NCBI GenBank assembly: GCA_964625835.1
Contig: CAZVES010000159.1
Location: 1-5,177 of the forward strand
Direction: 5' to 3'
Source of the DNA: UBA5336 sp964625835
GTDB lineage: Bacteria > Pseudomonadota > Alphaproteobacteria > Caulobacterales > Hyphomonadaceae
Length of the DNA: 5,177 nt
Shown: piece after piece, positions 5,112 to 5,177 of the stretch
How the letters are laid out: every line of letters starts with the position of its first letter
How positions within the stretch are numbered: the first letter of the stretch is position 1
Made by a program: the position numbers and the translations under genes
Notes under the pieces: model-generated
Database searches by the model: none
What the model was told of the DNA's origin: nothing
The model's input: the letters and a program-made list of their open reading frames with translations, nothing else

Positions 5112-5177
5112 GGCAGCACGCCCTAGGGCGGTTTCCGACCAAATTGCACCACTTGGCCGCTTAGATTTTTCGTCAGG
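5112..5177. other. pspF 3' flank with 12-bp palindrome; no gene seen
   Basis: The 66 bases after pspF hold a perfect loopless palindrome, CGCCCTAGGGCG (5119-5130). Further on, GCGG (5129-5132) could pair with CCGC (5157-5160), and CCAA with TTGG inside it, shortly before TTAGATTTTT ending at 5170. This could be a poor intrinsic terminator for pspF or part of a dispersed intergenic repeat. No ribosome binding site or open frame of note is visible before the window ends. Confidence 0.3.

Overview
The window reads as chromosomal DNA of a GC-rich alphaproteobacterium. The PspA/B/C/F sequences, heavy G/C use at third codon positions, tightly overlapping genes and an apparently leaderless gene fit that class, perhaps a Hyphomonadaceae/Maricaulales or other Caulobacterales-like lineage. 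The lineage is an inference from style, not a database match. No tRNA, rRNA, CRISPR array, insertion sequence or transfer signature was seen.

Left part (1-1874, plus strand): the 3' two thirds of leuC (3-isopropylmalate dehydratase large subunit, leucine biosynthesis), joined by a 4-base ATGA overlap to a gene for a double-hotdog acyl-CoA thioesterase-like protein.

Centre (1881-3829, minus strand): a phage-shock-protein (Psp) envelope-stress operon. Its order of transcription is a 43-aa membrane protein, pspA, a 37-aa membrane protein, pspB, pspC and a 63-aa membrane or exported protein. Only pspA, pspB and pspC belong to families I recognise. The three small genes each carry one hydrophobic segment. 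The 37-aa gene is squeezed between pspA and pspB by a TGATG overlap and a 3-base gap, and resembles the N-terminal membrane part of PspB. A near-consensus sigma-54 promoter (3880-3895, minus strand) precedes the operon.

Right part (4029-5111, plus strand): divergent pspF, the sigma-54 enhancer-binding activator that should drive the operon and be held inactive by PspA. It has no Shine-Dalgarno sequence, and a perfect TATAAT lies exactly where it would start the mRNA at the A of the ATG. The AT-rich divergent region (about 3896-4028) holds inverted repeats that could be PspF enhancer sites. The last 66 bases contain a 12-bp palindrome but no clear gene.

How it works together (family knowledge plus inference): at rest PspA would bind PspF; envelope damage sensed at PspB/PspC would release PspF, which would fire the sigma-54 promoter and raise PspA and the small membrane proteins. 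The newest element is the set of three unassigned small membrane proteins built into this operon.
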